From Sinohyriopsis cumingii (taxonomy: Eukaryota > Mollusca > Bivalvia > Unionida > Unionidae): a DNA stretch of 64,000 nucleotides. Position 1 is the stretch's first letter. Each line of letters begins with the position of its first letter. Positions 60,274 through 64,000 of the stretch are shown piece after piece. The DNA lies in assembly GCA_028554795.2 (NCBI GenBank), contig CM068842.1, positions 22,850,590 to 22,914,589 on the forward strand, given 5' to 3'. Below the pieces are notes generated by a model that worked only from the letters and a program-made list of their open reading frames with translations, was not told the origin of the DNA and ran no database searches. The position numbers and the translations under genes were made by a program.

Positions 60274-60595
60274 CACAGGGTTATTTATGACAAAATGGTG
60301 TCATTCTTTGATAAAAACCCAGGTATTTGTGACAATGAAATCACACAAAAAATCGAAATTATTGACATGGGTATGATGGACCTGCAAAGCAATTTGTCTC
60401 GAGTGGAAAAAAAACTAAAAGCACTTGACGAAAGAGTATCATCGCTGGAAAAATGCTGTGAGGAAACTAATGTAGAAATAAAGGGTATAAAGCGAAAATT
60501 TGAGGAAACTAATGAACAAACAGAAGGAATAAAAAGAAGAGTTGCTGCTATTGAGGAACAAAAGAAAAATGATGAACAACTTTCTCTGCAGACAG
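60274..60595 (+). CDS. CXorf38-like gene, second coiled-coil exon
   Basis: The acceptor is TTTTCTCTTTCAG ending at 60273 and the donor CAG|GTAAGAG at 60596. The exon is 322 bp, entered in phase 0 and left with one base over. It encodes HRVIYDKMVSFFDKN, then a long heptad-bearing helix (MMDLQSNLSRVEKKLKALD, VSSLEKCCEETNVEIKGIKR, then the related repeat FEETNEQTEGIKRRVAAIEE). The internal repeat EETN-x-(Q/E)-x-(E/K)GIKR suggests local duplication within the coiled coil. Such regions usually mediate oligomerisation. Both splice sites are strong, so I trust this exon more than the previous one. Confidence 0.82.
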
Positions 60596-60924
60596 GTAAG
60601 AGTGACATTTTGTGTTGCTTTTTAGTCCAAAAGGTAGATCTACATAACATGTCCATGTGTTAGAATGAATATCCTCAGCATAACACTGTGATGTATGTGT
60701 TTTTTCAAAACATTTTATTATTTCCTGTACATGTTGGTAATCACATTCAAGTCTCCCTTACAGTTATTACATATCATTGCATATACATATCATAACATAT
60801 ACATATCATCTACTTCCATCTAATCCATTGTTGTGAAAATAAAGAAATGAAGACAAAATAGAGAGTGAGTATTGAGTCACTGGTTGTGATCATGTCAATA
60901 CACATTTGTAAGTTTGTGTATACA

Positions 60925-62885
60925 GAGCATAATAAAAAAATTTAACTATGCTTGGAAAGACTTAGTGTCCCATGAAGCTTTCTATTCTGTCTGCTTTGAC
61001 TGTAATGTTTTTTTTTCTTCTAAAATATAATATTCTTTAAAGAAGCTTTTAAGGCTATTTAATGTAGGTATGTCTATTTTCATCTTGTTTGTGTATATAT
61101 AGAACTTGGTAGGAAGGAGAATAACAGCTAAAGGTTTTCCATTAAATTTTTTCTAGATCCAATTCTCCAAACAAAACCATTCTGGCATTAAGACTAAGTA
61201 GTATGTTTTAGTACATCTTGAATCCAGTGAGATAAATCAGTCCATAATCTATTCATTACACTACATTCCCAAAACAAATGCACTATTGTTTCTGGTGGGC
61301 CATTACAAAACATACATTTTTCAGTATCATTAGCATATATTTTATACAAAACAGTATTCACCAGTAGAATTATATGTATAACACGATATTGAAACCACTT
61401 TTTTGTTACTTTAAATACTTAAGAATATATATTTGGCCAATAATCACTAACAAAGTTAAAATTCTGTTGCATCTTTCTTCAAAAGTTGGTGAAACATTCA
61501 AGTTCAAAAGTATATTGTAAAAACATAATTTGTACAAATCTTTGCAACCTCTATCATTGCGAAGAATAATTCTTAATTGTTAAGGGATAAATGGTATGGC
61601 ATTTATGCCTGTACTAAGTTCTAGGTTTATTTTCTTACGTAATGATCTTATAGTCTGAGTTACACCTTGGAAGGGAAGATAATTTTAATTGATGTGGTGC
61701 TTTAATGTTTTCAGATTCATGAAAACTTTCCTGATAAGTGAACATATCATTAATATAACCGCACTGGTTGCATAGTGGTTAGAGCTTCTGCCTCGGATGC
61801 GGGAGGTGGTGGGTTCAATCCCCGGCATTTGATACCAAAGACTTTTAAAAAATGATACTAACAGCTGCCTCACTAGGCACTCAGCATTAAGAGGTTAATG
61901 TTTAGGACTGATCGGCCTGGTGTCAGGATAATGCGACTGGGTGGGACATCATATTACATGTCTGCAGCATGATGCCCCAGTGCTAGACATCACTATAAAA
62001 CTGCCTCACTGCAGACTTCGTAGCAATATGACTGAATTTTTTTTAAAGTTACATTAAAAAATCCAAATCACACATAATATAAATAATACTATGTTATATG
62101 ATTGGTACTCTTATTAGTATGTTCATCCACAATTTTGTGGTCATAAAGTCTTCTCCTGTTTGAGGTATATTTCTTTGTTTTAAGTTTCAAAGTCAATAAA
62201 ACATCAGACCAAAACATTTTATTTGTCTCCTTTTTGATAATTTATCTGTATATTTATTTCCTAATATAACTGTTTTTGATCTTGCATATTTCATTTTCAA
62301 ACCAGTGAATAAATTTCCTTTTAGTTGTAAGTAGTCTTTGGACCCAAGTCATTTTTAAAGATAATCTGTTTTACTATTATTGTCAGGCCACATTTGTTCT
62401 GAAACACAATATCTCTCTTAATTCTGTCTACTTTTGACTTTCACATGAATGTGAAAAATATTTCATTTAATAATATTTTGCTGTAGGTTTGGTAGAGAGA
62501 ACTGGTTTAATTTTTGAATCCTAGGGTTTTCAAAAAATGTTTTACCAGTTGATGTCATTGTTCATTTTGCCCAATTTCACAAAACCTTCTTTACCATGTG
62601 TGTTTTATTTTCAAAATTTATCGTTTTTTTCTTTCTTCAGATTGTCTTAAATTTTATGCCCAATAGGGTAAAGTCAGTATCCCATTGCAATTTTAACCTA
62701 TGATGAAAAGTTTCTCCACTCTATTTCTTACCTCCTATCCAGACTGCTTTTGTCTTGGCATTATTGATTTTCAGGCCTGAGATCCATGCAAACAAATCTA
62801 ATACATCAGTGGAATATTTAAGAGATTCAAAAGAATCATCAAGAATAAAGGTACTATAAACTGTTTCATTTAGTCAAATACCTTT
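60925..62885 (-). mobile_element. L1/Tx1-like LINE remnant (RT end and C-terminal domain)
   Basis: Minus-strand translation gives the post-catalytic RT stretch (ILDDSFESLKYSTDVLDLF, SGLKINNAKTKAVWIGGKK, LLGIKFKTI; 62840-62630). Further left is a C-terminal Cys/His domain (CMFCNGPPETIVHLFWEC, WTDLSHWIQDVLK; 61330-61200), and then the tail PTKFYIYTNKMKIDIPTLNS (61120-61050). This order is typical of L1/Tx1-type elements. The YADD box is missing, stops and frame changes are present, and 5' sequence is lost. A SINE (61759-62074) interrupts it. The 3' limit is approximate. Confidence 0.75.
61759..62074 (+). mobile_element. tRNA-headed SINE, family 1
   Basis: The head has TGCATAGTGGTTAGAGC and the B-box GGTTCAATCCC. 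The tail is AAAAAATCCAAATCACACA. An 8-bp target-site duplication TAATATAA lies at 61751-61758 and 62075-62082. It is inserted in the LINE remnant, so it is younger than that LINE. Confidence 0.92.
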
Positions 62886-63897
62886 AATATTCTTATTATT
62901 TTTTAATAGTATAAATAAAAAATGTATGTGCTTTAAAACAGATATGGAGACAGCAGGTTGCTGTCTGCATCTTCTGAAAATATTGAAAATGAAAATTATA
63001 TAACTATGATTAATCTACCCCTGCATCCCGTATCCAGTATGCACAGAAAATGGTAGAGACTCATTAGATGTTCATGGATGCATTCTTTTGGACGCAAGAA
63101 ATTTTAAAGGAACAACAACGTGCTTACATTGATTTTTGTTTAACAGGACTTTCATTTCACAAGGCAAATATTATCTTTGCACCGGTCATGTGTTATCACT
63201 CCTTAAGGGGGCAGGAGCCAGTTTTTATGTACAAATTTAATGCCACAATCAACAACCTAGTATTAAAAAAATCATAAAAAATCAAATACGCAAGTGAGGT
63301 CAAAAAGGTCCATATTTTTAGATACCTATATTAAAACAAAACATAAGAATAGTGATCTCTTGACCAGAGAAGTCAACGTCAGTTCATAGTAGAAGAAGTT
63401 TATGCACCCCAACCCCTATTTTATACATGCATTTTTCACACCCAAAGGCCATTTTGACAGCATGTGACAGTGCAAACGCAAGCCCTTTCCCTGGATGAAA
63501 ATTTTTAAAAACATTTTCTACTAAATAGTTTGAGGCAATTCAGAATAGTTGTCATTCAAGCCATTTTTGAAATACTCAGCTTGCCTTGAACCCACGTGTC
63601 TACTGCTATGGGAGGCTAGCTCTTCTCCCTAGCTGACTATTGGTATTTCACTATCAACATACTGCAGAGCAACTATGGAAGGTGTACATGCCTGACATCA
63701 CTTTCAACAACAACACAAGCCCGAAACACCTAGTTCACAAATATATCCATATCTGTAAATAGTAAACAATAATAACTGAAAAAGTCACACCATAGCCTTA
63801 AGTTAAGAAATTTGCCAGGGGCCAATTTAAGAACCTGGACCCTGCCACCTTTACAGTATACTATTATGGATGTCATCAGTTCCCCTCATGTTTCCAG
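62886..63897. other. No gene seen
   Basis: Frames up to 69 codons (63068-63277) have no domain. If the next entry is an exon, this is intronic. Confidence 0.5.
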
Positions 63898-64000
63898 TTA
63901 AAATGCTGCCAAAGAAGATGATGAAAATTAACCCTAAGCAAAGGACATTGGATATTTCATTTCATGATTCAAATTCCACTGATCAGCAGCATTTGGTTTC
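63898..64000 (+). CDS. Candidate further exon of the CXorf38-like gene, cut by the window edge
   Basis: The acceptor is CCCCTCATGTTTCCAG ending at 63897. Entering with two bases, as the preceding donor at 60595 requires, gives an open frame to the window end (KMLPKKMMKINPKQRT and so on). An open frame of about 34 codons by chance is not rare, and I recognise no domain, so this is weak. Confidence 0.28.

Overview
This is eukaryotic, AT-rich, intron-rich DNA. It carries no operons and no bacterial gene layout. It is most likely from a mollusc, and probably a bivalve. That placement is an inference from three things: a CXorf38-type gene of the kind often expanded in bivalves, tRNA-headed SINEs of molluscan style, and Gmr1-type and DIRS-type retroelement fossils. 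The species cannot be read from the sequence.

Host gene. One host gene is well supported. It is a CXorf38-like (DUF4559-type) gene on the + strand, spread over at least 40 kb. Exons are seen at 20466-20988, 37497-37637, 57519-57749 and 60274-60595, with a weak candidate at 63898-64000. The first three junctions are all phase 0. The encoded protein has a Cys-rich CXorf38 core, then an RNKLLH motif that fits the HEPN R-x4-6-H signature, then about 180 residues of coiled coil. Its introns hold most of the repeats described here.

Layout. 1-7037 is a tandem array of almost identical 1.37-kb units, capped at 7038-7464 by a diverged inverted partial copy. 7738-8938 is a large foldback element with a SINE inside one arm. 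11866-13872 is a 5'-truncated L2-type LINE. 15384-17914 holds an LTR remnant, a SINE and nested small inverted-repeat elements. 18600-19850, 21480-22600 and 55700-56130 are old, diverged tandem modules. 24867-25688 is a 44-bp minisatellite. 30552-32951 is a 2.4-kb DNA transposon, probably CACTA/EnSpm-like, with an intact 562-codon ORF; it sits inside a 31-bp minisatellite. 33399-37391 and 38560-39200 are DIRS-like fossils.

39240-41803 is a SINE-rich, locally duplicated stretch. 42537-49191 is a broken Gmr1-like Ty3/Gypsy element with both LTRs, in which integrase precedes reverse transcriptase. 50757-52680 is a second fossil of the same general type on the minus strand. 56345-57285 is a 78-bp satellite with a dimeric pattern. 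58270-59279 is a solo LTR. 60925-62885 is an L1/Tx1-like LINE remnant on the minus strand, interrupted by a SINE. No tRNA, rRNA or CRISPR features were found apart from tRNA-like SINE heads. The remaining stretches look like plain intronic or intergenic DNA.
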